Assembly: GCA_000708835.1 (NCBI GenBank)
Contig: DF237407.1
Location: 7,077 to 71,076, forward strand
DNA length: 64,000 nucleotides
Source: Klebsormidium nitens
Taxonomy: Eukaryota > Streptophyta > Klebsormidiophyceae > Klebsormidiales > Klebsormidiaceae
Direction: 5' to 3'
Part shown: positions 23,413-34,542 of the stretch, one piece after another
How positions within the stretch are numbered: the first letter of the stretch is position 1
Layout: each line of letters starts with the position of its first letter
Translations under genes and position numbers: made by a program
The notes under the pieces: generated by a model
What the model was told of the DNA's origin: nothing
Databases searched by the model: none
What the model saw: only the letters and a program-made list of their open reading frames with translations

Positions 23413-26329
23413 TATTGCGGCTTCTAAGGGAGATAAGCCGGGGTCAGGAAAGAAGGGTTGTCTATGCTGAATCAGGAGCAGAACGACAGAGTCTTATGCT
23501 ACTGCTGAAGCTACAAGTTTCGCTACGAGGTGTCTCAGAATGCCATGCGCAGCCGTCGAGAGCTTGCCGAGTTCAGGGTTTCACTGGCGGTAGGCAATAA
23601 ACCAGGACCGACGAGTCTTGCAAAGGTCAATGCATTGGTACGTGCTCGTCGGCTTGGAGTGTACGGCTGTTCAAAGATCGATCAATCGGACTCACCTTCG
23701 TTTGAAGGCCAATGAAAGTCGGCCATTGTTTGTTTCAATGCGCATGCGGCTCCAATGCGAGCATGTCACCACACAGGGTACTAAGTAAGTATGTTCCGAG
23801 GTTCAATGGATATTGGCTCAGTTGAAGATTGGGCGAGGAAAAGCCTGGCAGTGATGCTGGCCTAGTCTGGCACTAGTAATGATTGTATATTATGGTCGAA
23901 TTAACAAACGGTGCGTTGTGGTGATCATCTTGGGTCCAAAGTCCAACAGTTACGGCAATCGTGTAAGGCCACTGCAGCTCAATCACCCTACGTACCAGGG
24001 CGGTATTGTTGATCAGCTTATGTCCGCGCGACGGCGAGCAATGATGCATGACGTGAAGCTCGTTCTTCGATTGCCGGTGATGGAAAGCTCAATATCGAGC
24101 AGTACGCGGTCTTGGCGGCGTCCGCATGCATCTTCGGCCCAGCCATTCTTTTCTAGTAGGCTGTGCATATCTTAAAATGATGACCCTCTTAGTACGGATG
24201 TAACCGGCCGGACGGTTGCCTGGCAATATGTACATGGATCTATGTACATAGATAGCTGGATTCAGCAATATCTTAATGCAAAGTCGATTATAAGGTACTA
24301 CCGTACCAACAGGCTTTGAACATGCAAGAACTCATGAGGATCCAAGCGCATATATCACTCAGATTGATGACTGGCGCTAGATATGTGCAGTGTCGGGCCG
24401 GGAGGCGGGCACGCCTGGCATTACGCACTCTTTAGATTAACAATTGGAAGTCAGCTATAGGTACATAATTCTGCGACGGTGACGTTTATGCAACGCTCGA
24501 CGGTCATGGTCTATACATATACGGTATCTTGTTATGCAAATTTGAATGATCATCAGTGGTAAGTTCTTTTGAGTGTGCGACGGTCTTTGGCTTCGCACAT
24601 AATCGGACTACCTACTACTAGCCTCGTGCGCACTGAGCTTGTTTTTTGAAATTTGAAGGCCTCAGTATACTTCAATGGTAATGGTACTAAAAAGTTGATA
24701 CAATAGGACGTCACACTCAGCTTCGCCGGCACGGCCGCTCGCGGGTCAATCGCTGAGTCCATCGGAGCTAGTCCCGGGCCCGTCAGATGATCGCCAGCGG
24801 CGGCCGGCCAGCCTACCGTGAACTTGTCTCGATTTCATGTTGACAAATTGGGAGGGCGCCCGGGGGACAGGTAAGGTTGGTTTGGAGGTTAGGGAGGGTA
24901 CGAGTGAGGAGCTTGTCAATTTTGGGTTAAAATGTTTTAGCTTTGTTTGGTCCCCGAGCACTGTTCTTAATCAACATGCTCTTCTCAAAATGAAATTGAG
25001 AAGTACCGGTACGTGTCTACCGTGACCATGACGGCCGACTCCCGACTCCCGAGTCCCGACGCTCGGAACAAATTCAAAGGACCAGACCGGCGGCGGCGGG
25101 TATCTCTCGATGTAGTGATGATTGATCAGTAAGCCCAGTGAACAGTAATCATTTTGGGGCTACTAAAATTCCTAACCCAAAGGATCACCCGCTCCGCACC
25201 CGTACCCACCCTAACCCCCTAGCTAACCCTACCCGTCTCCGTTAGTGTTCACTGGCTGTTGCTGTTCACTACATCGATCGGGATCGGCGGGAGACCGATC
25301 GGGATCAGTGCTAAGTAATCATTGAGATGTTGATACAACAATTACCATGACAAAACCGCTAATCACGCCGCGGCGAGCGGATCAGGCCTGCGGAGCCGCT
25401 ACTGCCCTTTCGGTACGCCGTACGCTACGGTTGTTCGTCGTTTAACTGCTCTGTCGGAATTCGAGTCAGGATTCAGGATATGGTCAGGTCCGCTAGGACT
25501 CAGGACATGTTTAACTTCAACCTTCTGTGGGATAGGAGTCAGGACACCAGTTTTCTGGCGTTGTCGAAAACGACAAAGAACCTTTCGATGGCAACAGCCT
25601 TCGATGCGAAATGTCGGATGTGTCAGCACTCAGGAGTCAGGACTCTGCAGCGCCGTCCAGGCTCCTCCGCCGCCGGTCCTACCGTAGCCTGTAGGGCAAA
25701 ATCGCCTTCCGGCTGTGCAGTGTGCAGTGTGCAGTGTGCATCAAATGCATTTGATGCCGGAATCTGGAGATTCAGGTACTGTACCTACGTCCCTATTTAA
25801 TGTACCGTAATAAACCGTATACCGGTACGGTAATGTTTCACAAGCATATTCAGGCCCTTAATTTTTAATTTCAGGGTACGTACTACCCGGTATGGGACCC
25901 GGCCCCCGGGTACAGTGAAAACAATCTGAAGTACCGGTACGTACCTACTTCGAAAATTTGTCGGATGTCCATCCGACGATTTCCAATCTGTGGCTTTCAG
26001 CGGCGGCAGCATTCAGCCTTCAAAGTTCAGGCCACGATCCAACAGATCCTGACATGGCAACATGTATGGTATCATCATGGCAACATGCTTCGGTAGCTGT
26101 GCGTCCCATACCAGTCCCTTCACGAATCTGTCAGCTGGGTCCTGATCACTAGTGCCAGCTCAGTACCTAGTATACCTAGATGTGATTGCACTGATTCCAA
26201 TGTACCGGCACCGTAGCTTCTGCCCATCTCCTCAAAAGGAGCTCAAGATCGCCCTACTTTTCATAATTTCTGTATCGTTCTTCTTTGCTTCCTTTACGGC
26301 CTCTTTACGGCCCATCCCTCAGGTTCTCA
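23413..26329. other. Intergenic stretch without a supported gene
   Basis: No frame shows exon-like conservation or a recognisable protein. The stretch holds AT-rich parts (24,180-24,720), many ACCGGTAC-type words (about 24,997, 25,820, 25,930), an inverted-repeat element at 25,108-25,276, and a TGTGCAG run at 25,714-25,740 followed by an 18-bp palindrome at 25,739-25,756. It must also contain the expansin promoter. Confidence 0.6.
25108..25276. mobile_element. Small fold-back / MITE-like element
   Basis: CGATGTAGTGA at the left end is matched by TCACTACATCG at the right end. Inside, CAGTGAACAG is loosely mirrored by CTGGCTGTTGCTGTTCAC. The interior contains CCTAACCC-type words. I see no clear target duplication, so the mobile nature is inferred from symmetry alone. 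Confidence 0.4.
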
Positions 26330-29300
26330 ATGGCGGCGAGTCAGCTCCTCACCTCCGCCCTCCTGGCCCTCTGCCTCGTATCCGCCGCTGTTGCTACCCG
26401 TGACATCATCACCGATGCAGTCGACTCACAGGGCTCTCAAACGGTCCCTGTAGCTGTCTTCAACGAGGCATTGCACTCGTTTGAGTTCTTCAATGAGACT
26501 GTGGAGGCGCCCCGCAGGAAGGCTCTGGGCCTTGGTCAAAGCGCACGGGTCACGGTGACCTTCTACAACCAGCCCGGCATGGATTGCGAAACAGGTAAGC
26601 CTTCTGCTCTGAAGCCTAACTCAGGCTTCATCAATCTGTAGCTGATCAGTATACATGGTGTATATTGATTAGCTGCTTGCATAGGTCTGCCTCTGATGCT
26701 GCCAGGACTGCACAGATTGGTAACATATGTTGGTTCATTAAGAAAAGTAGGAGTGTGCAGGATTGGAGGGGGGTCTCAAAATGAATGTCCCAGCTCAATG
26801 AGACCAGAATGTAGCTGTCGAGGAGCTTGATCATTCTTCCCTCAGGCTTGAGCACAATGCATCTGCTTCCAGTATGTCCTCTTGTTTGTAGATCTTACAT
26901 CTTGCCCAGTACGATCCGCCATACGTCCGTGTATAGATGCTGTCATTGGACTACTTGAATCAGTTCTTGCATTGGGCGGGTGAAGACTTGCTGCCACCGA
27001 ATGAAACGTATTGTCCCATTGTGTGCTGCCTGCTTGATCAGGCTGCAAAGGTTGAACCAGCTTGCATTGTGCCTTCCATGCTGCTGTATTGTTAGTAATG
27101 GATCAAAGTCTCTTGCCCTTTTCAGGCAATGGGCAGTGCGGGTACGGCAATGACGTCACCGGCGACGCCTACGGAAATGGCGGTCCTTTCCTGGAGACAT
27201 CTCTCTGTAAGTTGAAATTCCAATACGGCTCTTATATCATCTGCCTCGCACTGATTGCTCCTATATTCAATCGGATCTGCTAAGTGCTCAACATAAGCTG
27301 CCCAATACTAGCTTCTCTGGTTTTCAAATTGAGGGAAGACAGGGGTCAGCTGCCTCTCAGGCACTTTCTATGTAAGCTGCTGACGCCTCTGAGCTGTCTG
27401 TAGACACCAATTAAAAGAATGCAAGATCGTGTGGTGGCCTTTTAAGCATGTGCCCTCATTAGATACTGGCAGCACGGATTGACCCAGCCTACTTGTATAG
27501 GCTATCTATGCATAGATTTGACGATGGCACAGATCCCTATGAGCAATCAGTCTATGCACACCTCAACATCTTTCCAGTGGCTTGCATCTCTCGGATATCC
27601 AGTAGAATACAGGGCTCACAAAAAGCTTGACTCTGAGAATGGAGAACCTTAAAAACCTTGCTAAATCTGAATCAATCAGTGCCTCCACGCGTGCAGACCC
27701 GTACCACGCTGCATCCGGCAACTACGACTACCTCGGCGGCTGCGGATCGTGCGGCGTCCTCAGCTACAACGGCAAGTCACGTGGCTTCGTTATCACTGAC
27801 ATCACCGATGACGACTCCCAGCAGGGCAGGGATCACCACATCGACCTGTGCCTTGGGTCCTTCAACTACTTCACTAACGGCGCTGCGGGAAACGGTGGTC
27901 ACGGGGGTATCTTCTCGGGCACGTGGACCAGAGTGGACTGCTCGTGCATGGGCGCACCCAGTAAGACACCGTAGCCTGGCTACTGCTTACAAGACTTTAC
28001 TGAGTATCACTAAGATCTTTCCTTCAGTCTTCCAAGTTCACTAAGGTCTTTCTTCTGAGTCTTCTAATCCTACTGAGGTCTTTTCTTCTAAGTCTACTCA
28101 GGCCTTCTCTTCTAAGTCCTCTGAGTCTCACTAAGGCCTTTTCTTCCGAGTCTTCCAAGTCTACTACAGTCTTTTCTTCGAAGTCTACCATGTTTTACTA
28201 AGGTCTTGTCTTGAGAGTCATTCAAGTCTACTAGGTCTTACTAAGGCCCTTTCTTGCCTGCAAAACTCGACGAATCTCTTTGCGGCAGGACTGGCCTCGC
28301 ACGCCCTCACTACTCCCCTTGACGAAGCTTCAAGCTGTTTCAGGATCTCTTGAGTACCTCTCCCAGTTGCCCGCATAGCTGGAATCTTCTTGCGCAGATT
28401 AGCGTCATGTTGTCATATGTCGTCATACGGAACAAATCACCCCCTCACCTTGTTCTCGACCCCAGGTTGTAAATCACTATCAACCGAAACCTCCTCTCTT
28501 TCAGATCAGCGCTGGACTAGATCCTCACTGCCATTAATGTTCAAAGTTACTTGGATCAAGTTCTGATTTGTAGCGCATGTGCCCTTGCAGACTACCCCGA
28601 CAGTGCCATCGTCGTCCGCACCCAAGTCTACAACCAGTGGGCGCAGGCTGTGGTCATCTCTCGGCTTGGTGGTGTTGGGGAAATCGCCAGTGTCAACTTC
28701 AGGACCCGCAACGGCGGCTTCACTCGCGGTGCCCGGGTGAACGGGTAAGGCGCCTGTTTCTTTTGCTTTCTTCTTTTGATTTGCGTTCTTTGTTCTCTTT
28801 GTCTTCTTTGTTTTGCTTGCTCGAATGAGCTACGCAAATCGATCGGCAGTGTCAACTTCAGATCACGCAACGGCGGCTTCAATCACGGCGCTCGGGTGAA
28901 CGGGTGGGGCGCCTGGCTGATTTTTGGATTCGCTTTCTTTCCTTTCTTCTTTCTTTATTTTTGTTTTGCTTTATTCAGCTTTGTTTTCAATGCGTATACC
29001 CTAAGTAAAACCGAGCTCGTTAGCTGGAGCATCACTTCGGGACTACTCGCGATAAGATTCTCGGTGAAAGGCATTGACATGTTGAGCCTCCGAGAGCCAC
29101 GAAAGCCATAAGCAGAAAACGTTCGTTCTCTCCTGGCGAGGGCATAAAAAGTGGCAACAGAAAAAAAGATAAGGCGTTAGCCTGCATCGATCTGCTTTTT
29201 CTGTCTGCATCGAGAAGAGAAAGAAAGGGGGCGTTTCTGCTTGCATCCAAAATAAAGAAAAGAGGGGCTTTTCAGAGGGGGTATATCTGCTTGTATCGAT

Positions 29301-29973
29301 AAAAACGGAAGAGGGGCTATTCTGCTTGCATATATAAAAGGACGAAGAGGGGCTATTTTTGCGGCGCGCTTCCGAGTTCTGTTTTAACTGCTTGCATCCA
29401 AAAGAAAGGAAAGATCGGGGCGTTTCTGCTTGCATCTAAAACCGAAGGAAGAGGGGCTTTTTCTGCGGCGCTTAATTTTCCTAGTTCTGCTCGCATCCAA
29501 AAGAACTGAAAGAGGGGCTTGCCTGCTTGCAATAAAAAAAGGGCGTTTCTGCTCGCATCCAAAGGAGAAGAAAGATGGGGATATGTAACAAATGACGTCA
29601 TTTGTACAAGAAGCTGACGCGGACGCAGGTGGGGCGTGTGGTGGATGTTCGTCTCGTGCCTGGCCGCTAAAGCCCTGGTTACCACCCAAGCACGGTTCTT
29701 GGCCGTGTAACCAATTCCTAACGAGCCCATAATCATCCCAGAACCATCCCATAACCATCCATGGTTAAGGACCAAACTACTGTTTGTGGACGCAGGTGGG
29801 GCACGTGGTGGATGCCCACCGAGGGCCTGGCCGGAAAGGGCGGGGTGGACCTTCTCATCACTCTGAAGGACGGCAACTCAATGTCGACCACGGACTACCC
29901 CCTCGCGGACGCCAGTCAGTGGAGAACCGGCGCCATCTACAACATCTACAAAAATGTCCCGGCTGCGTGCTAA
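26330..29973 (+). CDS. Expansin-like secreted protein (DPBB domain plus CBM63-like domain)
   Basis: Likely loosens cell-wall polysaccharide contacts outside the cell without hydrolysis. Five exons sum to 942 nt (313 aa): 26330-26594, 27126-27206, 27697-27960, 28591-28744, 29796-29973, all in frame. Residues 1-22 are a signal peptide (hydrophobic core LLTSALLALCLVSAAVA). A six-strand double-psi beta-barrel domain follows (about 66-205), with VTVTFYN, GQCGYGN, CGSCGVLSYNG and HHIDL, the last standing where plant expansins have HFD. The end of the domain, GIFSGTWTRVDC, is typical. A CBM63-like C-terminal domain (about 212-313) contains AQAVVISRLGG and YPLADASQWRTGAIYNIYKN. Length is a little over that of land-plant expansins because of an N-terminal extension. 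The first ATG was chosen. Assignment is firm at the superfamily level; the alpha/beta class is not resolved. Confidence 0.88.
27995..28255 (+). repeat. Intronic minisatellite, about 24-bp unit
   Basis: About ten imperfect units of the type AGTCTACTAAGGTCTTTTCT fill the start of expansin intron 3. They vary by substitutions and short indels. Non-coding. Confidence 0.85.
28843..28916 (+). repeat. Ghost of the 3' end of expansin exon 4
   Basis: Copies 28686-28756, coding the SVNFRTRNGGF / GARVNG region, with few changes. The donor CGGGTAAGG of the true exon reads CGGGTGGGG here, so the copy has lost its splice site. It lies downstream of the true exon. Confidence 0.9.
29150..29590 (+). repeat. 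Intronic minisatellite with CTGCTTGCATC core
   Basis: About nine imperfect units of roughly 35-60 bp, each with TCTGCTTGCATC followed by an A-rich spacer and GAAAGAGGGGC, lie in intron 4 of the expansin gene. Some units carry an extra GCGGCGC segment. Confidence 0.88.
29610..29675 (+). repeat. Ghost of the start of expansin exon 5
   Basis: gacgcaggtggggcgtgtgg, tggatg and cctggccg match the true acceptor and exon start near 29788-29845. The copy then meets a stop codon. It lies about 180 bp upstream of the true exon. Confidence 0.75.
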
Positions 29974-31606
29974 GCGGGGGGCACAGGCGCGTTTTTGGCT
30001 CTTAACCAAGGATAGTTCTGAGCTGGTTGTAGGTCGGTTCGAAAGTGGTTATACGTCCAGAAACCAGACTTGGGCGGTATCATCAGCCTCGGAACAAGGT
30101 TAAATCCGGGTTGATTGTCCGATAACCTAAGGGTCAAGTCCGGTCGCCTAAGCAAACCGACTGGTTTAGTGCCACGATGTCTTGGGGGGGCCGGCCTCTG
30201 CAGTCGCGGGGGAATCACCTTCAGCATTTGTCTTTTACTATCACGCGGAAGCTACGGATTATGTAGACTAGGTTTCCAGTCTGGTGTTGCGTACGTCGAC
30301 CTGTGTCATCCACGGTCTGACGAATTACAAAGACTCGTAGCCAAAGCGCAGCGGCGGGTTTACTTGCGAAGCAGCTAGAAAAGGCAGTGTGACGGAAGGT
30401 AGTGTGACTTCCCCCTAGGCTCTGCAGACGCGGAGTTTGGCTGGGTGAAGGTACTGCAGTACTGTCAAAAGGGCGGGCCAGTCGGTCTTGTCATCTAATT
30501 GTTACGAGCTTGATGTAGTCTAGGGCGCAGCGTATGAAGCGGCTTCCTCTCTGCAGCAGCGGGGTCGGGAAATCAAATTAAATAGGTAATTGCGCTTTCA
30601 AGGAGGGGAGGTCAGTCGGTCTCGCCCACTGACGTTTAATTCCTGAGTAGCTCATTGGTACAAGCAGCTCGGCGCAGAAACCTGTCTTGTTTCTGGAAAC
30701 AATCATTACAGTAGGAGCTTATTTGAAAAGGCTGTAAGTGCTAAGTCAGACAACCTAGCACGGTTGAAAGCAAGTACATTGCCTGTTTGTAGGAACATTT
30801 GCAATGACCGACCATTGACGGACAGACGTCTCTCAATAAGATTCCTGTATTTTTTTGAACACTTACTCGTAGAATCGGAGAAGAAAGTTTGAATCCAAAC
30901 AGCTTTGAGAGACAGAAGTCTCCTCAGTGTCAGGCCTCGATACGTTGTACGTTGACACAGAAAGAACACATTGTACGTCTTTTATTTGATCGACGCCATG
31001 TTTAATTCTCAGTGCCCTCACTTTGCCCTTCGATGGTAACTTCTAGTTTATTAACGCCCTTAGCCGCCATGGCCGTGGAGCACGGTCTTCGGCAGACCCG
31101 GGATAGTTTGTTGACTCTGCAGCTTGCTACGGCTGCAAGTCATTCGATCACTGGTTGCATTTCGCTAAATATCAACATGCTCATGCTGATACCAACGGGG
31201 AGTTTTCACACTGTTGCATTGATATTGTACAAACTCTGATATACTATGAGCTTGTACATCGCCATGCTATGAGCGGATGTTTCTGGACGGTAGGCTCTGT
31301 TTGCGAAGCTCGAGTCACCGTCTGAGTCGGCTGAAAGTTGGGTGGCACAGCTTACGCGATGCACGATCGAAAATATTGAAATTTGTAGAATAGTGAGGTA
31401 GAGTGTACTAGCTTGAGGGGAAACTGCAGACAATCACGAATCACAGGACGCTTCTAGGTAGCGCCGACTGCGCCGCCCCTTTCCCTCGATGCAATCGTAG
31501 AGGAACATTTTGTCAAACTCAACACATGGTATTGAAAATGAAAGGCCGATCCTGAGCCATCTTTTCCATTCTATCCACTCTTAACCGGTTCAACACTTCT
31601 GATCAG
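29974..31606. other. Intergenic stretch, no gene seen
   Basis: Only a dispersed repeat at about 30030-30165 (second copy near 31985-32095) is notable. No exon-like frame was found. This stretch should hold the expansin 3' end and any promoter for the next locus. Confidence 0.55.
30030..30165 (+). repeat. Dispersed repeat, copy 1
   Basis: tcgaaagtggttatacgtcc, then ttgggcggta and a CCGGGTTGATTGTC-like word, match the order of words near 31985-32095 (tcgaaagtggttatatatcc, ttttggcggtaacc, cccggttaattgtc). Confidence 0.65.
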
Positions 31607-32459
31607 GTAACATCTTGACCCTACTCACCGGAACCGCTTCGGTGATAATAGATACCAAGTACAATCACGCAGCGGTCACCCCCACTCTAGGAATCTACTA
31701 CTACGAGCCACAGTAGACCTTGTTCGCCCTCCACTGTAACACGACCCACAATTACAAGATCACGAACCATTCGGCGAGCGGAATGACTTCCAACAGAAAG
31801 TACACTGGGGCGACGGGCCATTCCCAGTTCACGCGTGATATTATGCGGACTCGGACGGCGGGGTCTTCAAGTTGTACATGGCGTGGCAGAGTTTTCCGCA
31901 AACCACGGGGTCTCTCAAGGTCAAAGAACCGAACGCTTTGGCCCTTATCTCGCGATGCTTATGGCTGGTTATGGGATCGGATGGTGTCGAAAGTGGTTAT
32001 ATATCCAGTGTGACAGATTTTGGCGGTAACCAAGACGAAAGCCCGGTTAATTGTCAAACAACCGAAGGCCCGAAGCAAATAATCAGCGTGGTTAGCAACC
32101 CCAACTTCCTGTGGAACTCTGCCCTAGTTCTGCGTCTGCTGTGGACAGGTGTCACAAATGCACCTTTTTTCTAGGCCTTCGTCTTGGTTCTTGAGAAGGT
32201 ATCTAGATGGATAACTGCTGTGCGACGTCTACGTTCGATTGCAGCCGATAAGAGACTCGCGAACGCGCACGGAACCCAAAAGGTCTCAGCTTTCAAAGTC
32301 AATCCCACCTTGTTCCTACCAAGTCTCACTCCGGCGTTGCAGATCGTCATCTACAGTCTTGACAACAACACCTTCCTCGAATACATCCCCTTGGGCATAG
32401 CTCGGGACACGTCCAAGTTTCAGTATCTGGATCCCATCTGGATGTGGCGGCAGATCTGA
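31607..32459 (+). pseudogene. Degenerate coding pieces of a secreted-type protein
   Basis: Three pieces look protein-coding but do not join cleanly. At about 31607-31713 a frame reads through LLTGTASVIIDTKYNHAAV to TAG at 31714. The same frame continues after the stop with an Asn-rich stretch (LFALHCNTTHNYKITNHSAS). At about 31845-31917 another frame codes DGGVFKLYMAWQSFPQTTGS and ends at a possible GT donor. At about 32341-32459 a piece follows a CAG acceptor (VIYSLDNNTFLEYIPLGI) and reaches TGA. They could be exons of the proline-rich gene downstream or a decayed copy of such a gene. No family is recognised. Confidence 0.4.
31985..32095 (+). repeat. Dispersed repeat, copy 2
   Basis: Second copy of the repeat at about 30030-30165, in the same orientation and diverged by substitutions and small indels. 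Confidence 0.6.
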
Positions 32460-32939
32460 ATCTGGGGGTGATTTCCGTAGCGGCCGGCACTGCGGTCGCT
32501 ACTTACACTGGGTTGGGCGGCTTTTTAAGTCGCTGAGCGACTCCAAATACATCATATGTAACTTTCTGTTTTTTTTGGTTCACTGCTCGGATCAATGTTC
32601 GATCCGCAGAGAGCAGTTTGGTTCGTGATGCCCCAGTGGGCTTTTCGGTATACGTAAGCCATTTAACTTCGTGCGTCATCTGTCGGCTACAATCGCGTTC
32701 TCTCCTCAAGTTTCTACTCAAAGTACTGCGTTCTTATCCAAAACCAGCTCCGTTATGATGCCCATTGGGCTCTACTATTCGCTAAGCAACTTCCAAGCAT
32801 CAACTGTCAACCGAACTTATTCTCTCTTCCTTACTGCTCGAACTTCTGCTCATTCTACTTCTGCTCAGTCTGCTTCATGATTACAAGCGCTCCGATTGCG
32901 AAGTTTTACCGGATCTATTTCCCCTGCATTCGGAATATC

Positions 32940-33118
32940 TTTTCCCCATCGCCAGCTGGTTTGATGATTCATCTGCCACAATAAAACCGTTCCGTAGCGT
33001 CGTGCTCTGCACGTATAAGGACGTTCAGACTTTTCTTCGCAGCTATAACATCACTCATCGGACGGCCAGCTGGTTCGATCTGCCGGCAGACAAAACATAC
33101 CGATGCGTCGTCCTCTGA
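32940..33118 (+). repeat. Two ghosts of the TASWF exon
   Basis: Segments near 32940-33010 and 33043-33118 resemble the exon at 33158. The second has a good acceptor (ttcttcgcag) and encodes THRTASWFDLPADKTYRC before a stop. The unit length is about 115 bp, in tandem with the true exon. Confidence 0.75.
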
Positions 33119-33157
33119 GTCACGTTTCTAATCGGACGGCCAGATTTATCTTTGCAG

Positions 33158-33307
33158 CTATAACATTTGTGATCGGACGGCCAGCTGGTTCGTCCTGCCG
33201 GCAGACAAGACGTTCCGGAGCGTCGTCCTCAATACCGTCCAGGGGAAAGTGTACTTCTTCACGAGTGACAAGGCGAACCCCGTCTACACGAGCTCCACGT
33301 GGCTGAG
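33158..33307 (+). CDS. Putative exon of the extracellular proline-rich protein
   Basis: A frame after the acceptor tttgcag codes RTASWFVLPADKTFRSVVLN and VYFFTSDKANPVYTSSTWL. It would end at a GC donor (GAG|GCAAGC) with a phase that fits the next exon candidate at 33815. No domain family is recognised. The exon is supported by its clean frame and by the ghost copies beside it. Confidence 0.45.
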
Positions 33308-33814
33308 GCAAGCCAAAACCACTGTAACTTTACGGAACTGGACCAAAGCGGGTCTCGAAATGACTTCAGGACTGCACTGGCAGGTTCCACTGGAACTTCC
33401 CTGTTCTCAAACCGTCTTCGTTGGAAAGCCACGTTTATTTTTGAGATCGCCTCGCAGCGGACTTTATGCTCCACCCTGCGCGGTCTGAATACTGGGTCGG
33501 AAATGATTACGACGAGCTTCTTCAAGACTGGATGCGACATTTCGGCATTGTTCGTTTCACGTATTCGGCTTACTTTGTTAGGGCTAGGCCAAAAGCGCTC
33601 AAAAGCAGCTGCGCCAGCACTATCAAGGTTTTCCAAGTAAAGTCCTGAAACGCACCCTTATTTTAACGTACGTTTTTAAGTGTTCTTTCTAATATTTTGC
33701 CCATCACTAGTTCTCTGTGCTTGCGTTGGCCTTTCTTCTGTTTTGACCGCAGTCAGAAGGATTCTAAGGACCACCCTTGATGACCAGAAATGTTTCTCTA
33801 ATGCAGCTACTCAG

Positions 33815-33968
33815 TAGTTCTACAGTCACGTCAAGTGTGCTGGCTCGTAGAACCTCGGCGGGGACTAACTTGACGTGTTACACCGGCGCCTTCTCGACAA
33901 CAACGGACCTCGGATTGCTTGTCCACGACTCGACGGCCAATGGCGTTGGGCTCATGTCGGTTTCGGGA
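33815..33968 (+). CDS. Putative exon of the extracellular proline-rich protein
   Basis: Codes NLTCYTGAFSTTTDLGLLVH and ANGVGLMSVSG, then a GT donor (GGAA|GTGAGC). Spliced to 34543, the frame enters a Cys-rich stretch (PCGMQMTVCSSYCVCF) and then the proline-rich region, which is strong support for the join. The acceptor (CTCAG at 33814) is a choice between neighbouring AGs. Confidence 0.5.
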
Positions 33969-34542
33969 AGTGAGCTTGCTTCCGTATGCGCATTTGATCC
34001 CACTAGAATAGGGTACGTGCGTTGCTCAGAGGTTGAACGTAGAAGTCTCGCAGGTCATACTTCCCGTGCAAAAGGTTTTTCAAGACCCTGTGAACGGGTC
34101 GAATTTAATCGCGGCAGAGTTTTCGAACAGCGTCACGAAATTCTTTGCCTCATCTTCAATCGTTGGAGACTGAGTCCAAGGATTGCAAAAAAACTTTGTC
34201 GGAAGTCCACAAAGCGCTCTCGGCGTCTTTCACAAGGAGATTGGTACTTCGTCTGATCTGATTGAAACTTTTCTTTTTCCAAACGGGCTACGGATTCGTC
34301 TGGTGCAAAGCATGTAACTAAGTTTGAAGCAGGGTTGGGTAAATGAAAGCACTAATGATCTGACCAAACACGGTTTTTGCTACCCAAGCCTTTTCAGGGT
34401 TTGACGTGCTCTCGACAGAAGAATGGGCCCCGATACCTGCTTAACTCTGTCTCTAACGTGTTGAGGTAATCTTGACAGGAATTGGCTCATTCGGTGCTTA
34501 ACCCAAGGATTGCTTTTCTAAGTAACCGCTCTGTGTGAACAG

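Noticed and set aside
29150-29590. CRISPR-like array
   Set aside because: Repeats and spacers are both variable and imperfect, the locus is an intron of a eukaryotic gene, and no cas genes are near; it is a minisatellite.
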